Positions 42,783-55,821 of a DNA stretch of 64,000 nucleotides are shown here, one piece after another (position 1 is the stretch's first letter; each line of letters begins with the position of its first letter). The stretch lies in assembly GCF_014356525.2 (NCBI RefSeq), contig NC_052506.1, positions 11,579,283-11,643,282 of the forward strand. Direction: 5' to 3'. The DNA is from Nilaparvata lugens. Lineage: Eukaryota; Arthropoda; Insecta; Hemiptera; Delphacidae. A program made the position numbers and the translations under genes. A model generated the notes under the pieces. That model saw nothing but the letters and a program-made list of their open reading frames with translations. It was not told where the DNA came from and ran no database searches.

Positions 42783-43154
42783 AATATCGGGGCACCGAGC
42801 TTCGCTCGTGATTTTTATTTATTGATAAGCAGAACACAATTCTCTAAAATGATCGTGTTTATATTCCACAGCTGGCTATACTTCAGCTTTTGAAATTCGG
42901 ATGCGATATTTTGATTTTCCACAGAATCACTCGCTCACTTTCTACTATCCACCGACGACGAAAGTCTCAGCTGTCTCAGCCAAGGATGAATTATCCTTTT
43001 AATGTCGTTCAGCGAGTTTTCCCAAGGATGAGTGTAATATAAACCTTCTATGTTCCAAATTTCTTGAAAATCGTTAGAGCCGTTTTTGAGATCCGTTGAA
43101 CATAAATAACCAGATATGAAAATACAGAAATTGCTCGCTTAATATAATAGGATT
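42783..43154 (-). mobile_element. Helitron-like repeat, type C, copy 2
   Basis: Inverse of 10153-10552. The plus strand starts TATCGGGGCACCGAGCTTCG, passes CCAAGGATGAATTATCCTTT and ends CAGAAATTGCTCGCTTAATA. Confidence 0.6.
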
Positions 43155-44155
43155 AATGAATAAATAAATCTCTCTGCTCCGCATATCCCTCCAAGACGGA
43201 AGTTATTTTAATTCAACTATAATAACAAGAAATATTATAGTACAGTACTTGGAACAATTATGTTCTATTTTTGATGTGAGGATGAAGAGAAAACGATATG
43301 AAGATTGTGTGAGAAATACTGAATCAGAGAGAAACGAAAGAGAGGGTTAGAGAATAATGAAAAATGAGAAGTATGCGAGGCGATGTGTCTGTCTTTTGAG
43401 GGAGGATGTCGATACCACAATCCCCTTACGTCCCTGATCATGTCACCCCAACGCCTTATCGCCCCTATAAATTAGGAGACCCTTGGCCCGCCGTGGAGGG
43501 GTGGATCAGTTTATTTTCAACTAACCATCAACGACCAATGAATCACCCTCTTCTGTCCAACAAATATATATCCGTATTTATTCCCAATTGAAGAAACAGG
43601 ATAGAGAGAAGAAATGAACGTGGATGAGAGGAGGGATCGTGATAGAGAGAGAAAGTGAAACTTGAAACATATTTGAATTCATGTAGTATTCTTGATAAAG
43701 GAAGATCTGGAAAAATTTGGCCAAGAAATTTAATTAATTATCTTCTTAATAAAATCTCTAATCTGATAAGAGAAATCTTTAGACAAAAAGTGCAGAGTGT
43801 GATCTTCGGGGAGAAGGAGGAAAGAATGAGACGTGAACCCCAAAACATCGAACAGCTGAGAAAGGATAAATCAGAAAGAATGAAATTGATTTGGGCACCC
43901 AGGCGAATGGAGCAGCAAAAGAACATAACATAACATAATAGTGACACATAATATTGATTGGACGTGCTCTCCCAAACGAGCAATTCGAAAAAAATCAGCT
44001 AGTGTAGTTCCCACTCACTACTAAATTGTCTACTAGAGTTTCCAGATTATAGAATTTATATTAAATTTAATTCAATCACATGCTACACATAATATTAATG
44101 ACAGCCTCCATGAAACATGCGTTGAATTAGTTCAATATTTTCTTGATTTAAATAT
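43155..44155. other. Unassigned region
   Basis: GC-richer patch 43390-43560 (CCCTTGGCCCGCCGTGGAGG) between purine-rich runs. A 92-codon frame at 43655-43933 is charged and domainless. Possible unique host DNA. Confidence 0.35.
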
Positions 44156-44158
44156 GTA

Positions 44159-44974
44159 CTAGTAGTTCTGTGAACAGTAGACCTCGCGCAGTTAATATCT
44201 ACAGCCTCCATCAGAGTGCATTGTGTCCTGTCCTGACGTGTCGGCGAGATATCGGTGTGTAAACAACTAATGGCTGCTTCAAATGTTGTATCGACAATAA
44301 TTATTAGTATTGATTATAAATATTATCATTAGAATTCTAATAATTTGTTGTAAACAACTATGCTACTACCGTAACATCAAAAGCTTACCGATTTGAAAGC
44401 AGAGAAAGTCGGGAGAAATAGGGTCTACTATACTACTCCAAGTTATCAATTGCATGCCTCAATGCATGCAATCAATAGTCCACACAACAGCTGTTTTTCA
44501 CCAAGTTACATTGAGATATTGAATTGCATGCGTCATTGGATGCAATTTATAATCCACTCGACAGCTGATTTATGATGAATAATTCTATAGTCTGATTTTT
44601 ACTCTAATATTGGCGTATGAAGGAGGCTTCTTTTTCCTTTTATATTATACTAGAAATGCAAAACTTCCAATATCCTTGTATATACGTCGACGCGTCATTT
44701 GAAAAGGAACATACCTGTCAAATTTCATGAAAATCTATTACCGCGATTCGCCGTAAATGCGCAACATATAAACATTTAAACATTCAAACATTCAAACATT
44801 CAAACATTCAAACATTCAAACATTCAAACATTCAAACATTCAAACATTCAAACATTCAAACATTCAAACATTCAAACACTCAAACATTCAAACATTCAGA
44901 CATTCAAACATTCAAACATTAAGAGAAATGCCAAACCATCGACTTGAATCTTAGACCTCACTTCGCTCGGTCAG
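44159..44974 (-). mobile_element. Helitron-like repeat, type A, copy 4, with expanded octamer
   Basis: Plus strand starts CTAGTAGTTCTGTGAACAGT and ends CACTTCGCTCGGTCAG. It contains the ATTGCATGC block also seen in copy 2. At 44769-44920 the family's short AAACATTTAAACATT has expanded into a (CATTCAAA)n octamer array. Confidence 0.75.
44769..44920. repeat. (CATTCAAA)n octamer array
   Basis: About 18 copies of an 8-base unit with two or three substitutions, lying inside the type A Helitron-like copy. Other copies have only one or two imperfect units at the same place, so this is a local expansion. Confidence 0.92.
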
Positions 44975-44979
44975 TTAAA

Positions 44980-47900
44980 TTCAATCACATGCTATACATA
45001 AACAATGACAATATCATCCATGGAACATGTGTTGAATTGGTTCAATATTTTCTTGATTTAAATATCTATTATCAAGATGAAAAATATACATATCAAAGTC
45101 TTCCCATTGTGCTAAGAGGTTGGAGATGGTTCAAAGTTACAATTTTTCAATTTCTTGTATATAACCTTAAAACTATGCATCTTATGGACATGAGTGTTCT
45201 GTAAAAAATTTAAGCTGACCTGTTTTCCCACAATATAGTTCTAACAACTTTGAAGATGAACTCCAAACCAGCATCAAAAGCAAGATAGGGCAGTAAAAAT
45301 ATGGATGACCAACGTTTGAAAAGAGATGGAATGCAGAGGTTTGCGAGAGGATGACTGCAGAGATAAGAAGGGAAACGAAGGCGGAGGGGATGCGAGATAC
45401 TACTCTATGTTGCAAAACTTGCGGAAAAAATTAAAAATTAAATTAAGATAGTTTGATATCAGTTATATCAAAGATAAATGGACAAAGTAAGATGGTCACT
45501 TTTGAGACGAAACTGGATTTCAACCGAAGTTTCTTTAATTCAATCTTCAAGTGTCATGAAACGTCCATTCCTATCCTTCCTCCCAATTCATTAGATTATC
45601 CTATAACTCCCAAGTCTCAGGGTTATTGGTGCACGTTCGAACAATCCATGGAGGGATTCCTATTCCGTTATCTTTCGAAAAAAATGAAACATTAGGTTCA
45701 AGTTCGGGACATTGGGGTTCATAGAAGGAGATGGATGATGGAGGGCGAGAGGGACGGGAAATAGTAATTGAATTAGTGGTACAGCGGCAGTTGTGGAGAA
45801 CTTTGCTCTTTCTGAAGAGTCGGAATTGAATTGGTCGCTGCCGATGGAGGGGTGAGGAGAGAGGGGTATCTCTTTAGGGGTTGTAGAGAAGCTTCTGTTG
45901 TGGACGCTCACCAGTCGAACTGGAGTAATAAGATTTTTGTCGGTAAGGGAAAATGTACACTTGTTCGGCATGACTCACTGACAACTAGCAACTAGCAAAC
46001 CCTAACGCACTCTTTGTCGGTCACGACATTTCCCTGTATGAGTATTGCTGCCATACCAGTAGACAGTAATTGATACTGAATGGACACTAAGGGAGGCTGT
46101 CCTGATGCACCCCCACCCCTCAATTGCGAGCTCTCATTAATTAATCAAATATTGACATATTTACAATTCAAATTGCTAATTTTGCGTGTGGACACCGCTT
46201 TCAACAACCGTAAAAATTATGGCTGATTGGATAAGATGCACATAATCAATGTCAGCGTTGCACTATTCATGGAACATGCGTTGAATTAGTTCAACACACA
46301 GTACTTCCGTTTTCCTCGTCTCCCTTTAATTTGGTATGAAATATTCATGCTATTCAGCTTCTACAATGGCAAATGATTCATTATTAATAAGACACTTCAC
46401 TCACATGAACTACTTTTGAACAAATTAATAAAGACAATATAAAAATCTTGAAATTGATTTCAATTTGAAAATGACCTAAGTCAAGGTCGAAACTAGTCGT
46501 TGAACTATTTTAAAGTTTTATAAAGAATAAAGGGTACTACAAGATTTGTATATTGTTTTTATTAATTCATTATTCATATATGACAAGTCTGATAAACATA
46601 CCCAACCTCCTTAACGAATAAGAAATTTCTCATTCATGATTTAGAATATATTGTTCGTCATGCATTAATTTCAAATTGTGTTGTTTATTTCTGACAGTGA
46701 GAAAAGTGAATCACAAATTATTGTAGGTACTATTTAAAACAATATAAAGAATCATGAAGTACCCTCTTATTTAAAACATTTTAAACTTTCAAACATTTCT
46801 TTCAAAGAATAAAATGTTTTAAATGAAAGGTTTCAAATTATTGTTTTTAATAATTTCAATAAAGTAGCCCATAGAAGTGAAGTGGTGTGCCGAGCACTGT
46901 TTTAATTCAAGCCTTTTCCCAAGTTATAATAGTAAATTTTATAGGCAATAGACTGGAGCCATTATTGTAAGTGAGTTAGCGAAATTAATTATTTTCTCTC
47001 TCTATTATGAACGGCCATGACTTCGAGTTTCCCAGGATAGATATTTAAAAATTGTGGCTCCGAGTCGTCGAGGAATGTAGATAATGGGATTATCTCTCAA
47101 ACTAAGCCATCCTGTCGCGACATAGAGTGCGATAAGGAGTAAAACAGTGGTTTTATTGTGAGTTCTGTATAATAATAATCTAAAATATCCAATGAAATCT
47201 GTATAAATAGAACTAAGGACTTATGCTACTGCAAATATTGACCGAAGAACTAATCATAATTATACGCCATTATACAGTGATAATATTTCAGCAGTTGATT
47301 GAACTGCAATTTGTAATAAAAAATCTTTTATATTGTAGGTACTCTCATATCAAAATGTAACATTTCTATCATAGAGAGTGTTGTACTTTGTATACAATAT
47401 CGAAAATAAATGCATAACATATACAATATGCGCAAGCGATGCGTTTCAAAAGCGAAACATTTCAAATATTTTCTCATTCTATTCAGGAATCTGTTCTGAA
47501 GCTCGAAAATGTTGATGCATTTTCAAAGCAGTCGTTTTGCAATCTCTTTGATAAAGTATTTACTAGTCGATGTACTTCACTCGGCGATAAATAATTCATT
47601 TAGTACATTGGACAAAAGTGCAGCGGGGGAGGCTGATGCTAACGCCATTTATTAATTGGAATCACACCTCGACGAGGACTATATTTCAGTTGGATTTTCT
47701 ATGTGAATATCAGAAACCCTCGCTCTTTTGACAGCTGAATTGAAAACTTCAGCAATAGAATATGAGAAGGCCATCAAGTGGAGACATACGCTGACGGCTC
47801 GATTCCCCCGGGCTGTGAGTAGACCATTTCAAATAAATAATTCAGGATGAATCAATAGTGTCAGTTTCACTGATCGCGATGACGTGATTGTAAAGCACAT

Positions 47901-48060
47901 GGAGCTTGTTTAAAAGTTTCTTATTTCGTCTGCGTATTTGTAATCATCCTAGACTTCATGGTATATACATTTTCAGATTGAAGTCAATCAACAACTATTT
48001 TCAATCTATTCTAACAATGATGGATCAACAAGATTCAAATGAGTGCACTTCAATGTAAAG
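44980..48060. other. Long unassigned region
   Basis: No gene recognised in 3 kb. A GC-richer stretch at 45660-45960 has a 103-codon minus frame without a known domain. Around 46420-46570 is a repeat-like end (AAATGACCTAAGTCAAGGTC, AATAAAGGGTACTACAAG). At 47560-47830 there is a less AT-rich patch with homeodomain-type words (TTTATTAATTGG) that could be regulatory. Confidence 0.35.
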
Positions 48061-48127
48061 TAGTTATACAGAGTGTCATATGTATTGGGAACCCTTTAAT
48101 AGATTGGAGACTGTTGTAGATATATAA

Positions 48128-48690
48128 TACTAGCCGTCAGGCTCGCTTCGCTCGCCATATCCGTCTAGCCAGGGGACTCCGCCCCCTGGACCCCCGACTG
48201 GATCGTCCAAAAATGAGATCAGCGGGCTCGCTTCGCTCGCCTGCATTTTTCATTTGAGCATGCTGCATTCCATCAGAAAGTCAAAGTACTGAGAAAACGC
48301 AGAAAAGCTGAGAAAAACGTTGGAAAAACGCTGATTTTAGGCGTATCTTTGGCGTTATTTCAAATTCCTTCTAACACAACATTATTACACCCTAGCTGAG
48401 CTTCTGTACTAAATTTGAACATTTCCTGTTTATTTGTTCTCGATAAAGTTGAGAAAACGCTAAAAAACGCTGGAAAAACGCAGATTTTGGGCGTATCTTT
48501 CGAAAATTTTCCAAATCCGTTCTTAGTGCGCCTCTAAAGGGCCAACTGAGCATACCTACCAAATTTGAACGTTTTTGGTCCGGTAGATTTTTAGTTCTGC
48601 GAGTGAGTAAGTGAGTCAGACAGTCAGTCAGTCAGTCAGTCAGTCAGTGAGTGCCATTTCGCTTTTATATATATATATATATATATAGAC
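48128..48690 (-). mobile_element. Helitron-like repeat, type D, copy 2
   Basis: Inverse of 29701-30357. Plus strand starts CTAGCCGTCAGGCTCGCTTC, has GGGGACTCCGCCCCCTGGAC, repeats CTGAGAAAACGC twice, and ends with a (CAGT)n tract and TTTCGCTTTTATATATATAT. The GC-rich head contains three short palindromes. Confidence 0.68.
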
Positions 48691-48905
48691 TCCAAAATCC
48701 AGATATAGTATCCAAAATGGCGGCTGATTGAAGTTTTAGTTTTTAAAGAATTGAGGGGTTATGACTCGAATATTTTAAATATTAAAAGGCCTTAAACATG
48801 ATGTATCACATAATGGGGTTTAAATTCAAAATATTTGAGTCACAACCCCTCAATTCTTTAGAAACTAAAACTTTAATCAGCCGCCATTTTGGATACAAGT
48901 ATCAT
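48690..48905. repeat. Palindrome with TCCAAAATGGCGGCTGATT arms
   Basis: Arms ATCCAAAATGGCGGCTGATT, GAAGTTTTAGTTTTTAAAGA and ATTGAGGGGTTATGACTC are inverted at 48800-48900. It is part of the interior of the element at 48067-49199. Confidence 0.75.
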
Positions 48906-49536
48906 AGAACAGTTTTGTTTATGCTATTTTTCTTGTTTCAAAAAGACCTTTAAAACGATGTACCACAAAATGAGTGTTTACTTTTAAAATATTCGAGTTA
49001 CAACCCCTAAGGCGTCAAAAGGTACAGTATTTAACCAATAGCTTATCCTGAAAGTTACAATATTATATCTAAAACAGTCTCCAATTTATTAAAGGGTTCC
49101 CACACATATGACCAACGATCCATATACTAACTAGTAGTTACTACTAGTAGTAAACTGCTAATTAGTATATATAGATCGTTGCATATGACTCACTCTATAC
49201 TCCTTTAATGATTTCCATGACATTATCATGTTCAAGTAGAACTAATGTTTCAATGTATGATTTTCCTATGGTGATTTCAAAACTATATCAATTTGAGACT
49301 TGTTTTAATGAGGATACCATCGTCATAAGTCTCGGGATTAAATATGTGAGTAATATAGGGGATGATGGATTCAGATGAGCAGGCCTACCGATTTAGGTGG
49401 GTACCCAAACCTCAAAGAAATCAATTTGCAGCTCATTACTGTCGATCTTGTCTACCTGTTTATCTTGCACTTAATCTTGGGATTATTAAACTTACAATTA
49501 TTCTACAGGAAATTATTCCATCACCCACAATAACAC

Positions 49537-49704
49537 TAAGGCTAGCTTCACACACATAGATTTTTGTTCGTACAATTTTTTGTCGTCCTTATAAATTATA
49601 TTAGATTAAACAGATGATTTCAAACAGATGATGTTTGTCAAGTTCCGTTCAATCTGATTGAATTCATAAGGACGGCAATAATCTATGTGTGTATAACTGG
49701 TTTA
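49537..49704. mobile_element. MITE, CACACACATCGAT family, copy 1
   Basis: Ends TAAGGCTAGCTTCACACACA and TGTGTGTATAACTGGTTTA. The core has TTTGTTCGTACAATTTTTTG, TGTCAAGTTCCGTTCAATCT and AAGGACGGCAATAATC. Noncoding. Confidence 0.82.
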
Positions 49705-49745
49705 ACAGATAATCATAGAATCATTGTGAATGAATGAACACAGGG

Positions 49746-49925
49746 TTAAGCCAGTTACACACACATCGATTTTTGTTCGTACGATATTTTTCCACCCTTA
49801 TGAATTCTATAAGATTGAACGGAGCTTGACAAACATCATCTGTTTGAAATCATCTGTTTAATCTAATAGGATTTATGAGGAGGACAAAAATCGTTCGAAA
49901 AAATGTGTGTATTGCTAGCCATAAC
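49746..49925. mobile_element. MITE, CACACACATCGAT family, copy 2
   Basis: Ends TTAAGCCAGTTACACACACA and TGTGTGTATTGCTAGCCATAA; core TCGATTTTTGTTCGTACGAT. It lies 40 bases from copy 1 in the same orientation. Confidence 0.82.
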
Positions 49926-49930
49926 TCTCA

Positions 49931-50735
49931 CTAGATCGGTTACGTCCGATGAGCGATTCCCGATGAGCGATTTTTGGGGTTAGCAGTCTACTGAGCGATC
50001 CATTGTTCAGAATAACAAAAAGGATAGGCGGACGCTATGAATGGGAGGACTTGGGAGTCATTAATCATCAGGGACAGTGATGAGGAAAGGCTACAAGCGA
50101 TAAAGTATCTCACAGATATCAAGAAGACTTAAGATCAACTTCACATCTGAAGCAATCTACATCCACAAGCGATCACAAATTTCAAGTTTATGCCAATCTA
50201 CAATCGTTCTAGATAGTATATAAAAGCGTAATGGCTCCTTCATTTTATTCACATAACAGATTCCATCAACAGAGCTCAAAATCTACATTTAAACTTAGGC
50301 GCTTCGATCCCAAAATTATTGATATTTTTTAATTTAATTTTTATAAAATATTAATTTTTTTTCAAATTAATTTTCTCAAAATTAATAATTTGAAAAAAAT
50401 AACTGAGTTTTTCTTTCATTTTGATAAATTGATAATATCAAAATCGAATTTTTTAACAGTTTGTTGAAATATTGTTTATTGGATACAATTTATTATTCTT
50501 CAACAAATGATTTATTTTTATGGGAGGTGGTAGGTACTGATTCAATCATCATCAGAGTATACACATACGTTTGTGGCCTTCCTCCGTCACTCTCCCTGAT
50601 GATTAATGACACCCAAGTCCTCCCATTCATAGCGTCTGCATATCCTTATTGTTATTATGAACAATGGATCGCTCAGTGGACTATTTTTTCCCCGATCGCT
50701 CAGCGGAAATCGCTCATCGGACGACACCCACTAGG
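49931..50735. mobile_element. TIR element with CGTCCGATGAGCGATT arms
   Basis: Ends CTAGATCGGTTACGTCCGAT and ATCGGACGACACCCACTAG. Arms of about 190 bp contain TGAGCGATCCATTGTTCA, TATGAATGGGAGGACTTGGG and GTCATTAATCATCAGGG, inverted on the right. The centre (50220-50460) is AT-rich and noncoding. About 800 bp. Confidence 0.83.
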
Positions 50736-50739
50736 TTAA

Positions 50740-52070
50740 TCCCGAATTTTGATTAAAAATGAACACCACTATATTCTAAGAGAACGGTAGGCAAGGAAGA
50801 GTGAAATAGCAAGAGTTAGTCTCAGTGAAATAATCTGAAATCTTGAAAATGATGCTGAGTTTTTGTGAGGTTGCAAACTATGAGTTGCGTTCTCGCGGGG
50901 AATGTCATCAACAGATAAGAGTAGCAACTCAGCATTGTTCCGCTCTCGTTCCGTACTGCTGCAAGTTGTTAGCAGCAGTCAAACAACGAGAAACTGAACA
51001 ACGACAGACAAATCCCTGAAGAGTCGAGTGAGGGGATGGCGGAGCATTAGGTGTTGTGACCTGAACGCAGTGGCAAAGAAGCTGCAGCCTCCTCAAGCAC
51101 TAGAGAGCTATTCTTGTACACCTTGATGATACGCACTTATCATTCTTTTCTGTCTGCAGCCCACGTTGATGGGTTCTTCCCGCCTTCTGCAGCGGGAGCC
51201 CAGAGGCACCCTTCACTGCTACTGACTGAAAAGTATCAAAGGCTGCTCCCTCTTCTTACCCTCATTCTTCATACTCCGACTCTCTTCCCCCACTCTCCTC
51301 CCTTCCGCCATCACTCACCTCCCGAGAGACACGTTCTGGATCCGAACGTAACTCGGAATAAACAGCGCTAAACCATTAGGATAATTACAGGAGAGCCCCG
51401 TTAAGCTATCACCGAATTACTGCAAAAGGAAATGTTCTGCTGTGTTGTAAATAGTGAGGAGATCATGTGTTCTGACTGCTATTTTCAGTTTTCACTGGGA
51501 ACTTACCTGTAACATATCATTGCATTCTTCAATCTGCTTGATTCTGGCTAGGAGTGTGGAGTGAACCTATTCAGGGGTTGAAAAGGAAAGCTACATTAAA
51601 ATATTTTTTTCTTGATTATATCTCGATGAAGTGGAGTGAAGATATTGATATCTTACAAATTAAATTGTTCAATCATAATTGTTTAGATCATAGCCCACTG
51701 ATAGTATGTTGAAACACTGATGAAATACCCATATGAATAATTATTAAGCTCATGAATTCTTCGATTTTTTATCTAACGAACTTGAATTTCGAGAATATTA
51801 TCACGTATTACACATTAATCTGTTCAAATCCATATTAATATTGATTGAATCATATATTCAATCAATACCTTATTTTTTTGTATTTAAATTCAGAGTTTTA
51901 ATGAATGCGTTAAAGGAACAGAATTAATTGAATGATTCTGAATGAATGAAATAAATTCACTGAAGATCAATTTGAGGAGAGAATGTTCAAATTCCAAACA
52001 TTCAGTGATTGTAATAGTGATATTCTGAATCTAGATTCAGTGAAAACCAGGCTTTAGTGATGTAATATTT
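50740..52070. other. Unassigned region
   Basis: A GC-richer stretch at 50870-51370 with an 85-codon frame that shows no domain; possible unique host DNA. The rest is AT-rich. Confidence 0.35.
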
Positions 52071-52074
52071 GAGA

Positions 52075-52440
52075 CTGTTTTGGTTATTCAGATTTTGTAT
52101 TCAAATTTTTCAAATAAGTGCAATATTTTTCTCAAGTTTTTAATTTATTGTGATGCATTCTGTTATTTATTTAGAGTATTATGTCAACCTTCAAAATTTA
52201 AAATTTTAAAATAATTATTCCTGGACCAAAAATCAAGTGACGAAGCAGTGTGTGATTACATAACCTTAACTTTTGGACAACATAAACATTCTATCAAAAT
52301 TTTTGGAGAGAAATAGTACAGGCTCTGCCTAGTTTTTCCTCCAATGTCATAATTATTTATATATTCTATAGTATATATAATGATTAGGCTATAGTGTTTT
52401 ATACAATAAATGAAATGAAAATGAAAAATGAAAATTCCGT
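52075..52440 (+). mobile_element. Retroposon 3-prime end, plus-strand copy
   Basis: Matches the insert at 32210-32538 in opposite orientation: TTTCTCAAGTTTTTAATTTA, CTGGACCAAAAATCAAGTGA, GGAGAGAAATAGTACAGG, ending ACAATAAATGAAATGAAAAT. A second, similar 3-prime end (AGGGAAAGAAATAGTACAAG ... CTCTCCCTATCATT) follows at 52600-52695. Confidence 0.6.
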
Positions 52441-52915
52441 TTCTTTAAGTAATTACATAGAATCAAAAATTCCAAAGTTATGCATAAAATTAATTAATTT
52501 ACAATGTCTAAGAATCGAATTCATTCATCTTTATTCTATTACGAGTATTGATTTTCCTAAATTTATTAAACAAGTTAAGACTATTCATGTAACCTTATCT
52601 GAATTAGGGAAAGAAATAGTACAAGTTTACCTTATTTTTCCTCTCCCTATCATTCTAATGATGTACTTTTTGTAAGAAATATAAAATAAAGAAAGTCACC
52701 TGAGATTACGTACCTTGGGAATCCTATCCTTACTACAATATATCAATGATTCACAACTAACTATACATTATATCTGTTATTCATATCCGTGTACAAGACA
52801 ACAATACTATAGCTAATAGAAGGGTTGTGAAATGTCAAGCATCCACCGGAATTCTTTGTCAAGAAACTTTGTTGAATAATTAATAATTTCCTCGTATTTT
52901 GTTCGATTATGTCTA

Positions 52916-53188
52916 GCTCGATGTATTTCGACCTCCCAAAAAAGTGGACAATCATTTGTTTCTGTTAATCAGGTAGGACCGGCCACTGAATGAATCATAG
53001 GAATCATAGCTCGATGTATTTCGACCTCCCAAAAAAGTGGACAATCATTTGTTTCTGTTAATCAGGTAGGACCGGCCACTGAATGAATCATAGGAATCAT
53101 AGCTCGAGGTATTTCGACCTCCCAAAAAAGTGGACAATCATTTGTTTCTGTTAATCAGGTAGGACCGGCCACTGAATGAATCATTGTA
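52916..53188. repeat. Three-copy tandem repeat, 93-bp unit
   Basis: Copies start at 52916, 53009 and 53102 (GCTCGATGTATTTCGACCTC ... GTAGGACCGGCCACTGAATG). They are almost identical, with one substitution in the third, so the expansion is recent. Confidence 0.93.
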
Positions 53189-53189
53189 G

Positions 53190-54030
53190 TCTGCTCAATT
53201 GCTATGCCAAAAAATAATAATTGCGGAAAATTGACCCCCTTGAACAACAAGAAAGAAACTAATGATTGATTGCGTGATTCCAGTGAGCCGACTGATGCAA
53301 TTCTCGAATTGAAATATTCATGGAGGTAGTCTACTGACCTCGAAATGTTTTCTGAATAAAATCAGACGATCACAATGCTGTAACCGACTTCCTAACAACA
53401 TAGGAAGCTGACATTCTGCTCTATTATTATCAAGCTATTACTCAATCAGCTCTTAATCGAGTAGGTACATAAATCAATGTCTTCACTGCCACTATTTAAC
53501 CCCACAATTTTCTAATCATGAACTCGTTCACAGCCATTGCACTTCAAAGTTTATTGGTCTATCAGCACAACATATCTAATACTACAAGGCAATTTTATCA
53601 TTTGCCCATTGACCACCTCGATTTTGGACGACCGATTTTTTGTTGATAATCTCTTCCACTTACAACAATGCTTACGTCTATGTTATTACTTCTTAATCAG
53701 TTTTACACACACTGATGCTAGTAATATTGTAGAACAATAGACACACACGACTCTTTGTTAATAATGCCTCCCACTTACAACAAATCTTACGCCTATTTAT
53801 TTTCCCTTTCACTGAGTGACACTCACACACAACTGCAATTTATTATAAAACAAAAATAGACATGACAGAAATCTACCGTCAAAAATCTGAATGTGTTAAT
53901 GGGCCTTGGAGGACACGTTTCTCACTTTAAGAGCCGTCGGCCCAGTAAAAGATTAAACTGAATTGAATCAGCTGGTGGCCTAGACTCAAAATTAACCACA
54001 TTATAAAAAAGAGACCTAATATGGGTTTTA
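53190..54030. other. Unassigned region
   Basis: No gene or named repeat. Near 53620-53830 the phrase TTGTTGATAATCTCTTCCAC and a diverged partner (TTGTTAATAATGCCTCCCAC) form an imperfect direct repeat of about 120 bp. Confidence 0.35.
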
Positions 54031-54031
54031 T

Positions 54032-54297
54032 CATAGAGAAACAATAGCGTAAGTAGATATCTCATGGTAAAGGGAATTTATGTCGCAACTTTTACTGTTA
54101 TCTCAAGCCGATTATTGTCAATTTTTACTGTTTTGTTGGGATGAGAGTGTAGGAACGGCACAATTTGAGAGACTACCAGCGTCACACAGCTGCATGGGAA
54201 AGAACTACGTGAACTATCGGCTTGCGATAACAGTAAAAGTTGCGACATAAACACCCTATACCATGGGATATCTACTTACGCTATCGTTTCTCTATGG
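54032..54297. mobile_element. MITE with CATAGAGAAACAATAGCGTA ends
   Basis: Ends CATAGAGAAACAATAGCGTA and TACGCTATCGTTTCTCTATG; arms run about 85 bp, including GTCGCAACTTTTACTGTTAT and its partner. Noncoding, 266 bp. Confidence 0.87.
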
Positions 54298-54299
54298 TT

Positions 54300-55250
54300 T
54301 TCTATACTAATATAAAATGAAATTACATTCAAATTGGCACTGCCAAACGGTCATCAATGATGTTCTATCGTTTTTGTAGCGGAATTATTGATCTACAAAA
54401 ATTTATACTATTTGGTTCCATGATTATGAAATGAGATACATTTTTCATTTTGTGACGAGTTTCGAATGCTAGCTTTGGAGCGTTCACTCCAAATTTCCAA
54501 CTCAAGCATGATTATTCACTCCATTAAATACCATAAATCTGAATTCAGAGATACAGAATATATTGAACCCTAAAATTATCCAACCGAGCATATTTACAGG
54601 GGTCACTAGATTCATCCAACTAAATCGATAATGGTACAATCATTTTGAATTATTTCTCCAAGTCCAGTTTGATCGACGATTTTGGGTTTTTTGGAGGCTA
54701 ATTGATGTTCTATCACACAGAACAGTAATTAAATACAGACACTCCTGCTTCGATCACTAGTATTATCTAAGTCGTTTAAGTGAAATTGACGGGGAGAAGT
54801 AATCTAAGGGTGGATCAATGTATGATTAAGTTGAGAAAGCCCTATTATAAACCGAATACTTTCAGTTTCGACGCCAGAGTTAAAGATTTACATGACTCTT
54901 TGCCCTTAGCCTATCCAAGTGCTGACCTACGTTGAGATCAATAATGCCAAAAGATAGAATGAAAAGTGGATGGTGTTGAAATAATTCGCATGTCATTTTG
55001 ATTGACTAGGGGCCAACTTCCTTCAACGTATTTCTTTCTTTTTTCAAAGAATCCATTGAAGATATTACTAATTGTGATATTTTTACACGTAATATTACAT
55101 TGTACAATTATGATTGCGAGGGAATTGAACTAATTGTGATATATTTACACGAAATATTACATTGTACAATTATGATTGCAAGGGAATTGACAATAATCGT
55201 GCAGTTTACTACACCACAGTATTTGCAAAACATTTATTGCAAGTGACAAT
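54300..55250. other. Unassigned region with a two-copy repeat
   Basis: At 55068-55192 a unit of about 63 bp (ATTACATTGTACAATTATGA, TTGCGAGGGAATTGA) is present twice. Otherwise AT-rich with no gene. Confidence 0.4.
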
Positions 55251-55253
55251 TTA

Positions 55254-55819
55254 TTGACCGAGCGAAATGAGGTTTAAGATTCAAGTCGACGGTTTGGCAT
55301 TTCTCTTAATGTTTAAATGTTTTTATGTTGCGCATTTAAGGAGAAACACGGTAATAGATTTTCATGAAATTTGACAGGTATGTTCCTTTTTAAATTGCGC
55401 GTCGTCCTATATACAAGATTTTTGGAAATTTTGCATTTTAAGGATAATATAAAAGGAAAAAGGAGCCTCCTTCATAAGCCTATATTACCGTAAAAATCAG
55501 ACTATAGAATTATTCATCATAAATCAGCTGTCTAGTGGACTATATAATACTACCCTTTCATAAACATCGAACATCTTGAAAATTATTGTATCTCTCCATC
55601 AACGTTGTAGACAGTTGCAGCCAGACCTGATAACAGCGCTCACACTCACATTCCGGGACGACACGTCACGGTACGATATAGGACAGAAAGCTCTATGTTT
55701 ATTTAGGATTTTTTCAAGACATTTTAAATTGATATATTATTTATTAATTTTTGAGAAAACATAACAACAGGTCAATGTAACTCACTGAGCGCGAGGTCTA
55801 CTGTTCACAGAACTTCTAG
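55254..55819 (+). mobile_element. Helitron-like repeat, type A, copy 5
   Basis: Starts TTGACCGAGCGAAATGAGGT and ends CTGTTCACAGAACTTCTAG. The landmarks of copy 1 are all present in the direct orientation. The 62-codon frame inside is spurious. Confidence 0.75.
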
Positions 55820-55821
55820 TT

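Larger units (their letters stand above)
48067..49199. mobile_element. TIR element (CAGAGTGTCATATG ends) containing nested insertions
   Basis: Left end TATACAGAGTGTCATATG with GGGAACCCTTTAATAGATTG; right end CATATGACTCACTCTATA, with AATTTATTAAAGGGTTCCC at 49083-49101. TA-type ends. It holds the type D Helitron-like copy (48128-48690), a palindrome (48690-48905) and a small palindrome near the right end (49111-49186, CGATCCATATACTAACTAG). Confidence 0.65.

Noticed and set aside
49931..50735. Origin of replication suggested by AT-rich centre and inverted arms
   Set aside because: The layout is the ordinary structure of a TIR element, and the AT-rich middle is not special in this genome.
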